This document shows, one piece after another, positions 1 through 6,415 of a stretch of 7,883 nt of DNA. The position numbers and the translations under genes were made by a program. The stretch is from NCBI GenBank assembly GCA_019242065.1, contig JAFAWJ010001078.1, positions 1 to 7,883 of the forward strand. The letters run 5' to 3'. This stretch comes from Chloroflexota bacterium. GTDB taxonomy: Bacteria; Chloroflexota; UBA6077; CF-72. Every line of letters begins with the position of its first letter. The stretch's first letter is position 1. Below the pieces are notes generated by a model. That model was not told where the DNA came from, did not search any database, and saw only the letters and a program-made list of their open reading frames with translations.

Positions 1-504
1 AAGCTCACCGGACGCGAGTTCCTGGCGTTCATGGGCGGCCTGTACCAGGTCGAGCCGGCCGCGTCACGTCAGCGGGCGGCACGACTGCTGAGCCTGTTCG
101 AGCTCGACGACAAGGCCAACGAGCTGGTCGAAACGTACTCGCACGGCATGCGCCAGAAGCTGGCACTCGCCGGCGCGCTGCTGCACGAGCCGCCGGTGCT
201 CTTCCTCGACGAGCCGACCTCCGGGCTCGACCCGCGCTCGGCGCGCCTGGTGAAGGACCTGCTCGTCGGCCTCGTCCGCCGCGGACATACCGTCTTTCTG
301 TCAACTCACGTGCTGGAAATCGCCCAGCAACTGTGCACCCGCGTCGGAATCATCGACCACGGGCAGGTGATCGCGACCGGAACGCTCGACGAGCTCAGGC
401 AGCAGGCGCGCCGCCAGGCCTATTCGCTCGAAGACGTCTTTTTGCAGCTCACGGGCGGCAACGAGGAGCGCGCACTGGCAGCCTACCTTCGCGACGCGCC
501 GTGA
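1..504 (+). CDS. ABC transporter ATP-binding protein (5' truncated), ABC-2 exporter type
   Basis: This is the C-terminal part of a nucleotide-binding subunit that hydrolyses ATP on the cytoplasmic side to drive the membrane partner encoded next. The frame is open from base 1, so the start and the Walker A loop lie outside the window; 167 residues are visible. Seen in order: a helical-domain segment (LTGREFLAF, 2-10), a degenerate ABC signature (YSHGM, 46-50), Walker B (VLFLDEP, 66-72), the D-loop (SGLD, 74-77) and the switch histidine in STHVLE (H103). The short tail after GQVIATG is typical of exporters of the ABC-2/drug or antibiotic type rather than importers. The TGA stop at 502-504 lies inside the GTGA that starts the permease, so the two are co-transcribed and translationally coupled. 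The substrate cannot be read from the sequence. Confidence 0.93.
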   Translation, partial: KLTGREFLAFMGGLYQVEPAASRQRAARLLSLFELDDKANELVETYSHGMRQKLALAGALLHEPPVLFLDEPTSGLDPRSARLVKDLLVGLVRRGHTVFLSTHVLEIAQQLCTRVGIIDHGQVIATGTLDELRQQARRQAYSLEDVFLQLTGGNEERALAAYLRDAP

Positions 505-2165
505 TCGGCGTCCTCCTGCGGCAGCGCTGCCAGCTCGCCTGGAACCGCGTCACGCGCGGGCCCCAGCACCTGCGCAAGCTGCTGGGCAGCACCCTCGCGT
601 TCGTCGTGGCGTTCGGGTTTGTGGTCCTGGCTGGCCTGAACGCCGGCCTGGTGGTGGAGCGCGTCGCCCAGACGGACCCGCAGATCGCCGTCCAGGCCCT
701 GCCGGTGATCCTGGTCGGCGTGACGGTGCTGACGCTGGTCACCAGCCTGAGCAGCGCGTTCCATCACCTTTTTCTGGCGGGCGACCTGGAGCTGTTGATG
801 GCCACGCCCGTTCCATCGCCCAGCTTGTTTGGCTTGAAGATCCTGGAGATCTGGCGCGACTCGCTCCACGTTATCCTGTTCCAGTGCGCGGCGCTGTATG
901 GCTTTGGCCGCAGCCTGCACCTGCCGCCCACCTATTTTCTCGCCGCGCTGGTGGTTGGGCTGCTGGTCACCCTCGGCGCCACGGCCACGGGGGCGATTCT
1001 CACGCTGGCGCTCGTCCGCGTGCGGTTCGGCGAATCGATCCTGGGACTGAGCCGTCTGCTGGCGATTTTGCTGTTTCTGCCGGTTGGCGTGCTGGGCGTA
1101 CCCGCGCTCGGGTACGGCCGCAGTCGGATCTCGCTGGTGCTGAGCCAGAGCGGTGTGACGGCCGCGACTGATCAGTTGCGCTCCCTGGGTGACCCGCCAT
1201 CCTGGGCGCCGACCACATGGGCAGCCCACATCATGCTCGGCGACGACGCCGCGCCGCTCTCGGCCGCCCTGCTGGTGGCCCTCGCGGTCGTGCTGTTCAC
1301 CGGCCTGCAGGTTGCCTTCGACGGGCTGTTTCAGGGCGGCTACGAACGCGTGCGCTTCTCGCCCGCCGGACACTCGGCCGCGAAGAAGAGGATCGGGGTG
1401 CGTCTGCCCATCGAGGCGCTGCCGCGCAGTCCGATCCTGGGGATTCTGCTCAAAGACTGGCACACCGTTATTCGCGATCCGCGGTGGCGCACCGGCACGC
1501 TGGTGAGTCTCATCGCGCTCGGACTGCCGGCGATGCTGCTGTTTGCGGGTGACCCGTTAGCCCGCTCGACACATCTGATCCGCTTCTGGTTCGGCATGCT
1601 CCCGGTGCCGTACCTGGCGTTTCTCATTGGCAGCCAGCAGGGTGCCTCGACCCTGTCCTACGAGGGCCGAAATTTAGCGTTGCTGCGCGCCGCGCCGCTC
1701 GGCATGGGGCGTGTCCTGGTCGCCAAGCTGTGCGGCGGACTGGCGCTGGTGCTCCTCGTGACGTGGACCGCGACCCTGACCCTCGGGCTGAGTCACAACG
1801 GAGAACCGCTGGAGATGGTCGTCGCATTGCTGGCGGCGACGTGGCTGGCGGTGGGCGCCACGCTCGCGGCGGTCGCCGGCGCGGCACTCACGGCCGACTT
1901 CGAAAGCGACAACCCACAGCGGCGCGTTGGGTGTCTGGGGACGATCCTGACCGCGTGTCTGTCCGTCTTCTTTTTCGCAACCAATACCGGTGTGGTGGCG
2001 TGGTGGGTGATGCGCAGCCTGTTCAGCTTGCCAACGCGGCTGGTGCCGAATGTCGCGCCTGTCGTCGACTTCGGGCTGCCCGCGTTGGCGCTGCTGTCGG
2101 TAGCCGTGATCTTGCTTGCGTCACGACTGGCCGTGCGGCGGCTGGCCACCTGGGAGATCAGTTAG
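501..2165 (+). CDS. ABC-2 type exporter permease, about 554 aa, ~12 membrane segments
   Basis: This is the membrane partner of the ATPase encoded just upstream. I chose the GTG at 501 because it overlaps the ATPase stop (GTGA); the frame is open back to 333, but that part lies inside the ATPase gene and encodes an Arg/His-rich shadow. The product is strongly hydrophobic, with about twelve likely membrane segments near residues 31-52, 66-90, 146-172, 182-203, 254-276, 333-349, 364-380, 409-430, 439-465, 478-503 and 523-541, plus a weaker one near 120-138. Family-like loops are DLELLMATPVPS (96-107), LLKDWHTVIRDPRW (316-329) and YEGRNLALLRAAPLG (387-401). The first and third resemble each other, suggesting two related halves. 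The length fits the large ~550-residue fused permeases rather than ~250-residue ABC-2 subunits. The cargo is unknown. Confidence 0.9.
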   Translation: MIGVLLRQRCQLAWNRVTRGPQHLRKLLGSTLAFVVAFGFVVLAGLNAGLVVERVAQTDPQIAVQALPVILVGVTVLTLVTSLSSAFHHLFLAGDLELLMATPVPSPSLFGLKILEIWRDSLHVILFQCAALYGFGRSLHLPPTYFLAALVVGLLVTLGATATGAILTLALVRVRFGESILGLSRLLAILLFLPVGVLGVPALGYGRSRISLVLSQSGVTAATDQLRSLGDPPSWAPTTWAAHIMLGDDAAPLSAALLVALAVVLFTGLQVAFDGLFQGGYERVRFSPAGHSAAKKRIGVRLPIEALPRSPILGILLKDWHTVIRDPRWRTGTLVSLIALGLPAMLLFAGDPLARSTHLIRFWFGMLPVPYLAFLIGSQQGASTLSYEGRNLALLRAAPLGMGRVLVAKLCGGLALVLLVTWTATLTLGLSHNGEPLEMVVALLAATWLAVGATLAAVAGAALTADFESDNPQRRVGCLGTILTACLSVFFFATNTGVVAWWVMRSLFSLPTRLVPNVAPVVDFGLPALALLSVAVILLASRLAVRRLATWEIS

Positions 2166-2361
2166 CGACCGGCTGGCTGCGGATGGTGGTCACCTTGTCG
2201 AATGAGCGCGTCCACTCGGTCGGGTCGATCGGGTCGCACTGGTCGGTATAGAAGTGCGCGATGACGGCGGCGCGGTACACGGCGAGTCGCTGAAGCTCGC
2301 GAGGGCTGAACGGGTAGGTGCTGCTGGTTTCGGCTTGGGTCGAGGCTTGAATCGGGGGCAT
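2158..2361 (-). CDS. Small hypothetical protein, 67 aa
   Basis: I do not recognise this gene with certainty. The 67-residue product has a polar N-terminus, a central stretch SPRELQRLAVYRAAVIAHFY (19-38) that should form one amphipathic helix, and an acidic DQCDPIDPTEW segment. It resembles small conserved soluble proteins of unknown role; no membrane segment or signal peptide is seen. I chose the ATG at 2361 because GGAGAG lies at 2379-2374, a somewhat long 12 nt upstream; a GTG at 2397 would add 12 residues but lacks a ribosome site. Its TGA stop overlaps the convergent permease stop by 8 bp. The gene diverges from the two-component operon across a region with two CRP-type palindromes, so it may share their control. 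That it is coding is inferred from the protein-like composition and the neat fit between its neighbours. Confidence 0.6.
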   Translation of the reverse strand: MPPIQASTQAETSSTYPFSPRELQRLAVYRAAVIAHFYTDQCDPIDPTEWTRSFDKVTTIRSQPVAN

Positions 2362-2422
2362 CACGGGTCGGGTCTCTCCAGTTCGGGTGTGTCCCACTCT
2401 AGTCGGCGTCTCAACGTGGGAC

Positions 2423-2438
2423 TGTGAGGCACGTCACG
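2423..2438. promoter_or_regulatory. CRP-type palindrome, distal to the response regulator
   Basis: The sequence reads TGTGA-GGCACG-TCACG, matching the CRP/GlxR/Vfr consensus TGTGA-N6-TCACA at nine of ten specified bases. Its centre is 23 bp from that of a second, perfect copy, about two helical turns away, so two dimers could sit on the same DNA face. It lies about 69 bp upstream of the ATG of the divergent small gene. If that gene uses the weak -10-like TAGAGT (2400-2395, minus strand), the site would centre near -42, a class II activator position. No regulator gene is present in the window; binding is inferred from the motif alone. Confidence 0.55.
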
Positions 2439-2445
2439 AGTGGAA

Positions 2446-2461
2446 TGTGATCTGTCTCACA
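2446..2461. promoter_or_regulatory. CRP-type palindrome, perfect consensus
   Basis: The sequence reads TGTGA-TCTGTC-TCACA, a perfect match to the CRP-family consensus TGTGA-N6-TCACA. It centres at 2453.5, about 93 bp upstream of the GTG of the response regulator. If that transcript is leaderless, this is near -93, in phase with the class I activator positions known for E. coli CRP (-61.5, -71.5, -82.5, -92.5). The alternative is that another dyad-binding regulator uses it. FNR is less likely because its half-site is TTGAT. Confidence 0.65.
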
Positions 2462-2531
2462 GGCGATAAACGTCGATCGTCAGCGTTTTTCGGGCGAAAG
2501 AGTTGTTAGGGTTACTGACACGCTTCGGTCG

Positions 2532-2537
2532 TAGACT
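2532..2537 (+). promoter_or_regulatory. Possible -10 element of a leaderless promoter for the response regulator
   Basis: TAGACT matches TANNNT and four of six bases of TATAAT. It ends 9 nt before the GTG at 2547, so transcription would begin at or next to the start codon. No Shine-Dalgarno sequence precedes that codon (TCCGGCGCC lies between), which suits a leaderless mRNA. No good -35 hexamer sits at the usual spacing, consistent with dependence on an activator such as one binding the palindromes upstream. This is inferred from the sequence only. Confidence 0.4.
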
Positions 2538-2546
2538 TCCGGCGCC

Positions 2547-3263
2547 GTGAGCTTTCCCGCGCCCAGACCGCTGGTGCTGGTCGTCGACGACGAGCCGATC
2601 GTCGCCGAGGTCGTCGGTCACTACTTGCGCCGTGACGGCTTCGCGGTCGTATCGGCCAGTACCGGCCCCGAAGGCCTGGCGGCGGCGCTCGACCAGTCGC
2701 GCGCGCCGCAGGCGATCGTCCTGGACGTCATGTTGCCCGGCCTCGACGGGCTCGAGGTCTGCCGCCGACTGCGCGAATCGCACGTCACCGTGCCAATCAT
2801 CCTGCTGACCGCGCGCGGCCAGGAAGCCGATCGCATCGGCGGACTGGGTATCGGCGCCGACGACTATGTGGTCAAGCCGTTCAGCCCGGCCGAGGTGGTC
2901 GCGCGTGTCAAGGCGCAACTGAGACGCGTGCGGCTCGACACCGAGCCACCTGCCGACGGCCGCCTGCGCGGTGGCGACGTCGAGCTGGATCCGATCGGGC
3001 GCGGCGTGCGCGTGCGCGGCCAGCCGGTGGTGTTGACCGCCAAAGAGTTTGACCTGCTGCACTTTTTGATGGCCCACGCGGGCGACGTCTTCAGTCGTGA
3101 CGACTTGCTCGACTCCGTGTGGGACACGGACTTCACGGGTGGCCCGGCCACGGTGACGGTGCACATCCGTCGGCTCCGCGAGAAAATCGAACGCGACCCG
3201 AGCCTTCCGACGCATCTCAAAGTCGTGTGGGGCACGGGCTACAAGTTCGACCCCACGGCGTGA
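2547..3263 (+). CDS. OmpR/PhoB-family response regulator
   Basis: This is a 238-residue cytoplasmic transcription factor, normal length for the family. The N-terminal receiver domain (about 8-125) has the acidic pocket D14/D15, the phospho-acceptor D60 in IVLDVMLPGLDG, the switch threonine T88 in LLTARG and the conserved lysine K110 in DDYVVKPF. The C-terminal winged-helix DNA-binding domain (about 140-236) carries LTAKEFDLLHFLM (163-175), the recognition-helix segment ATVTVHIRRLREKIE (201-215) and the terminal hairpin VWGTGYKF (227-234). It should be phosphorylated by the kinase encoded next and then bind direct-repeat promoter sites. The start is GTG, forced by the upstream context, with no visible ribosome site. 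The TGA stop overlaps the kinase GTG as GTGA. Two CRP-type palindromes lie about 93 and 116 bp upstream. Its targets are unknown. Confidence 0.96.
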   Translation: MSFPAPRPLVLVVDDEPIVAEVVGHYLRRDGFAVVSASTGPEGLAAALDQSRAPQAIVLDVMLPGLDGLEVCRRLRESHVTVPIILLTARGQEADRIGGLGIGADDYVVKPFSPAEVVARVKAQLRRVRLDTEPPADGRLRGGDVELDPIGRGVRVRGQPVVLTAKEFDLLHFLMAHAGDVFSRDDLLDSVWDTDFTGGPATVTVHIRRLREKIERDPSLPTHLKVVWGTGYKFDPTA

Positions 3264-4630
3264 CCACTACCTCCCAACCAACTACCGGGCGGCGGCTCCG
3301 CTCGCCGTATACGCCGATGTGGCTTGCGCTGGCGGCGACGCTGGTCGTCGCGGTGGTCCTGGCGCTCATGGCCGCCGACCATCTGCTCGGCGCTCCGCAC
3401 CACGACCTCGAGCTGCTTGCCTGGTTCCTGACGGGTTCCGCCGCGCTGTCGCTCGGCCTCGGCGCGCTGGCCATCCGCTGGGCGGGCGGGCACATCGGCA
3501 GCGTGCGGCGCCGGCTCGCGCTCGCCTTTGGCGTCGGCCTGCTGGTCGCGCTGGTCAACATCCTGACGACTTCGGCGCTGATGTTCCTCAGTCCGCACGA
3601 CCTGAGTCTGCTGCTGCTGCTCCTGGTGTTCGCCGGCGTCATCTCGGTCGCCTTTGCGTACGCGGTGGCGGGCATGCTCACCAACCAGATCGAAACGTTG
3701 TCGGTCGCCGCGAACCGGCTGGCCGAAGGCGATCTGTCGGTTCGCGTCGGTAGCCACGGTCCCGACGAGATCGGTCGATTGGCGGCCGCCTTCGACGACA
3801 TGGCCGAGCAGCTGGAGCAAGCCTTCAGTCGCGAGCGGGCCCTGGAGGCCGGCCGTCGCGAGTTGATCACGGCCGTCTCGCACGACCTGCGCACGCCGCT
3901 GGCGACGACACGGGCCATGGTCGAAGCGCTCGCCGACAACGTGGTCACCGATCCGGCCGACGTGCAGCGCTATCTGGGTCTCATCTTGCAGGAGACGCAC
4001 CACCTGAGTGGCTTGATCGACGACTTGTTCGAGCTGAGCCAGATCGAGAGCGGCGCGTTGCGCCTGCACTGCTTGCCAATCGATATTGCCGAGCTGGTGT
4101 CGGAAACCGTCGCCGCCTACCAGGTAGCGGCGAGCGACGCGGGCATCCAGTTCGAGGAGGCCATCTCGCCCGAGGTGGAGGCGCTGCGCATCCTGGCCGA
4201 TCCCGAACGGCTGCAGCGCGTCCTGCGCAATCTGCTCGACAACGCGCTCCGCAACACGCCGCGGGCCGGCCTGATCCGTGTCACCGCCGAGCGAGAGGAC
4301 GACACCGCCATTCTGATCTGCGTCGACGACACCGGCCCTGGCGTCTCGGCCGACGACTTCGAGCGCATTTTCGATCGCTTTTATCGCGGCGAACGTTCAC
4401 GCCGACGTGAAGACGCGCACAGCGGCGGAGCCGGCCTGGGACTGGCCATCGCCCGCGGGCTGGTCCAGGCGCACGGAGGGTGGATCTGGGCCGAGAGGTC
4501 GTCTCTGGGTGGGATGTCGGTCCGCATCAGACTGCCGACTGGCAGTCAACCCAGGCGCGGCGCGACCACGGGTGCGCCGTCGGGCACATTGTCCTCGATC
4601 AGCAGCATCGGATCGCCGCCGATGAAGTAG
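3260..4630 (+). CDS. Sensor histidine kinase with four-helix membrane domain, HAMP, HisKA and HATPase
   Basis: This is the membrane kinase partner of the preceding regulator, 456 residues from the GTG at 3260. That start overlaps the regulator stop (GTGA); earlier ATG codons in frame lie inside the regulator gene. Four membrane helices are likely near 20-40, 52-74, 88-112 and 116-139, with very short outside loops and no large sensor domain. A HAMP region follows (about 138-190, with LAEGDLSVRV), then the HisKA motif SHDLRTPL with phospho-acceptor H208, the N-box LRNLLDNAL (N328), the G1 box DDTGPGV (D357), the F-box FDRFYRGE and the G2 box GAGLGLAIA. The catalytic core ends near RIRLP (422-426). 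The last ~30 residues form a low-complexity Ser/Gly/Pro tail, most of it encoded antisense to the end of the convergent glycoside-hydrolase gene. The stimulus is unknown; membrane or intramembrane sensing is inferred. Confidence 0.95.
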   Translation: MTTTSQPTTGRRLRSPYTPMWLALAATLVVAVVLALMAADHLLGAPHHDLELLAWFLTGSAALSLGLGALAIRWAGGHIGSVRRRLALAFGVGLLVALVNILTTSALMFLSPHDLSLLLLLLVFAGVISVAFAYAVAGMLTNQIETLSVAANRLAEGDLSVRVGSHGPDEIGRLAAAFDDMAEQLEQAFSRERALEAGRRELITAVSHDLRTPLATTRAMVEALADNVVTDPADVQRYLGLILQETHHLSGLIDDLFELSQIESGALRLHCLPIDIAELVSETVAAYQVAASDAGIQFEEAISPEVEALRILADPERLQRVLRNLLDNALRNTPRAGLIRVTAEREDDTAILICVDDTGPGVSADDFERIFDRFYRGERSRRREDAHSGGAGLGLAIARGLVQAHGGWIWAERSSLGGMSVRIRLPTGSQPRRGATTGAPSGTLSSISSIGSPPMK

Positions 4631-6162
4631 TAGCCGTCGGGATCACCTGGAAAATGCGCGGTCGCCGGCGACAGAGGCACGCTCCAGTCGCTGCCGTCAC
4701 GCGTCGGACCGGGCACCGGATTGCCCTGCATGTCCATCAGACGGGCTTGATCCGACTGCCGTGGTACCCGCGCGCTGAGCGGCGCACCGTCACCATTCCA
4801 CAGCACGGTCACCCGAGTACGGTTCGGCATGTCGAAGGCGACCTCATAGATCTGCCAGTTCGGGGTGTACGAGGTGGGATCGAGTGGCCACGCCGACCAC
4901 GTCGCGGGTGACCTGACCAGCGGCGCGAACTGCGCCTGGAGGAAGCCCGAAAACGCATGCACCGCGGTCCGCAGCGTGGTGGCCACGGGTCGCACGCTGC
5001 CATTGTCGCGTGTGATGCCCCACACCGCCGACTGAATGCACGGGTTGTCGTCGACCATCTGATAAAAGCCGATCCGCCCATAGCCGACCGCTGCCGCGAG
5101 CGCGAAGGCCTGAGTGGCGTACGCCGCTTGCTGGGCTTGCGTCGTCTGGATGGGATTGCGGGCGTGCACGTCGGCGCAGGGGATGGACATGTCGTCGGTC
5201 GGCATGGCATTCAACTCGAGCAGCCAGATGGGCGTGTCGGTGATGTTGTAGCGCTTCTGGATGTCGTCGAATTCCTGGTGGACGCGCACCAGGTCATCCG
5301 GAGCGCGGTACAGGTTGAGCGGCGCCGCGTCATGGAAATAGTGATTGGCGGGAGCGTCCGGGTTGCTGGATTCCTGCTTCAGGAAGCGCTCGTAGAACTG
5401 CGGCCGGCCACTGTTCTTGTCCACCCAGTACGACGTCCCCGGAAATGCGACGACCGCCCGCGGGTTGGCGCGCTTGGCGGCTCGGTAGGCGACCTCCATC
5501 AGTCGGGCGAACTGCTGATCGGTGCCCGCCCATGTGGACGACCCCTGGCCGGCGGCGTCACCCGGCTGGAATTCGGGTTCGTTCCAGATAATCCACTCGT
5601 CGATACGCCCTGTGTAGTAGCGCACCGTCTGATAGACGAACTGGCCCCAGTAATTCCGCGGGTCATCGTCCGGCAGGCCGAGGTTCTGGGGTACAGAACG
5701 GCCGGGATCGTTCGGGTCGGTGGCCGCCCAGGCGGGTGTGAACTGCAGCAGACCGGCCAGTTTGACCCCACGATTCAGCTCGCCCGCCAGCGCCTCCGGC
5801 GGCAGGGTGCGCCCGAGCCAGCTGAAATCGCTGGGTCCGCTGGGCTGGATGTCGGCCCAGGAGAGCACCACGCGTTCCCAACCAGCGCCGATGTCGGCCA
5901 TGCCGCTGGGGTCGCGAAAGCCCTCGGCAATGCCAAATCGGGGATCGAGGCCACCCGGATTGGGCGTCTGGAGGGGTAGCGGCGTGACGGGCGCACGCGG
6001 AGCCGACGTCGGAGTGTTGGCCGCCGGAGCCGTGGGCAGCGGCGTGGGCGTGAGCTCCTCGACGACCGAGGGCGTTACCGCTGGCGTGGCAACCGGTGGA
6101 GTGACGGGCTGGCAGGCCGTGGTGGCGACAAACAGCGCGAAGATGAGACGCGCCGCGCGCAC
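4546..6162 (-). CDS. Lipoprotein with glycoside-hydrolase-like (clan GH-A) TIM barrel
   Basis: This 538-residue exported protein probably acts on a carbohydrate at the cell surface. It has a short hydrophobic leader with a lipobox-like ATTAC (C17), then a Pro/Thr-rich stalk to about residue 70. A barrel domain follows (about 75-400): IIWNEPEF holds the likely acid/base E195 after strand 4, and IWLLELNAM holds the likely nucleophile E316 after strand 7, the arrangement of clan GH-A enzymes (GH5 and GH39 relatives). A beta-rich domain (about 435-525) closes the protein, ending in YYFIGGDPMLLIED. The GTG start lies 6 nt after the stop of the upstream small gene, with a weak AGGG site, so it is the last gene of a three-gene unit. 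Its final 85 bp overlap the convergent kinase gene. The exact GH family and substrate are unknown; a non-catalytic sugar binder cannot be excluded. Confidence 0.82.
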   Translation of the reverse strand: MRAARLIFALFVATTACQPVTPPVATPAVTPSVVEELTPTPLPTAPAANTPTSAPRAPVTPLPLQTPNPGGLDPRFGIAEGFRDPSGMADIGAGWERVVLSWADIQPSGPSDFSWLGRTLPPEALAGELNRGVKLAGLLQFTPAWAATDPNDPGRSVPQNLGLPDDDPRNYWGQFVYQTVRYYTGRIDEWIIWNEPEFQPGDAAGQGSSTWAGTDQQFARLMEVAYRAAKRANPRAVVAFPGTSYWVDKNSGRPQFYERFLKQESSNPDAPANHYFHDAAPLNLYRAPDDLVRVHQEFDDIQKRYNITDTPIWLLELNAMPTDDMSIPCADVHARNPIQTTQAQQAAYATQAFALAAAVGYGRIGFYQMVDDNPCIQSAVWGITRDNGSVRPVATTLRTAVHAFSGFLQAQFAPLVRSPATWSAWPLDPTSYTPNWQIYEVAFDMPNRTRVTVLWNGDGAPLSARVPRQSDQARLMDMQGNPVPGPTRDGSDWSVPLSPATAHFPGDPDGYYFIGGDPMLLIEDNVPDGAPVVAPRLG

Positions 6163-6168
6163 CGAGCC

Positions 6169-6405
6169 CTACGCGCTTTCCAGATTCAAAAAGGTCGCCA
6201 TGCGCTCGTACAGCACCTTCCGATGCTCGGGCTCGGAGGGTAGCAAGCGCTCGTGATTGATCAGTCGGGTCTGTTCCTCGACCCACGCCTGCCAGCACTC
6301 AGAGCAGGTATGGGTGAGGATGATCGATCCCCACTTGCCGGGTATCGGGGCTTGCGCGAGCGCCGGTTTGCGCTGGCCGCAGCGCTGGCACTCGACGTCG
6401 CCCAT
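6169..6405 (-). CDS. YggX/Fe(2+)-trafficking-like protein with two CxxC pairs, 78 aa
   Basis: The C-terminal half, WQAWVEEQTRLINHERLL (38-55) followed by HRKVLYERMATFL (61-73), matches the pattern of the YggX iron-trafficking/oxidative-damage-protection family (a W..W...QT.LIN..RL core, then R..L...M..FL), and the ~80-residue length agrees. YggX helps protect or rebuild Fe-S clusters in the cytoplasm. Unlike the enterobacterial protein, which has one key cysteine near the N-terminus, this one has CQRC (6-9) and CSEC (34-37), a pattern expected of a zinc ribbon or metal site. I chose the ATG at 6405 because the protein-like part starts there; the frame stays open to 6609, but that stretch is a Ser/Arg-rich shadow of the upstream gene. 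The upstream stop is 10 nt away and the downstream GTG 6 nt away, so it is the middle gene of a unit. The family assignment is from memory of the motif. Confidence 0.75.
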   Translation of the reverse strand: MGDVECQRCGQRKPALAQAPIPGKWGSIILTHTCSECWQAWVEEQTRLINHERLLPSEPEHRKVLYERMATFLNLESA

Positions 6406-6415
6406 GCATGGGATC

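Noticed and set aside
333..500. Upstream extension of the permease frame to an ATG at 333
   Set aside because: It lies wholly inside the ATPase gene, encodes Arg/His-rich sequence, and the GTGA overlap at 501 gives a better start.
483..1463. 326-residue open frame on the minus strand opposite the permease
   Set aside because: Gln/Arg/His-rich composition typical of the antisense of high-GC coding DNA; the plus-strand frame has clear membrane-protein features.
2398..2546. Riboswitch or small RNA in the spacer before the response regulator
   Set aside because: No conserved aptamer pattern or terminator is visible; the dyads there fit protein-binding sites better.
3119..3259. Earlier ATG start for the histidine kinase
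   Set aside because: The added 47 residues overlap the DNA-binding domain of the response regulator and look like frame-shadow sequence.
3239..4069. 276-residue open frame on the minus strand opposite the kinase
   Set aside because: Gln/Arg-rich antisense shadow; the plus strand encodes a complete kinase with all its boxes.
4606..4624. Perfect 6-bp hairpin CATCGG-N7-CCGATG as a bidirectional terminator
   Set aside because: The stem is short, has no T tract on either side and lies inside both coding regions; such hairpins are common by chance in GC-rich DNA.
4957..5979. 340-residue open frame on the plus strand opposite the lipoprotein gene
   Set aside because: Val/Arg/Gly/His-rich with no recognisable motif; the minus strand has a leader, catalytic glutamates and family-like ending.
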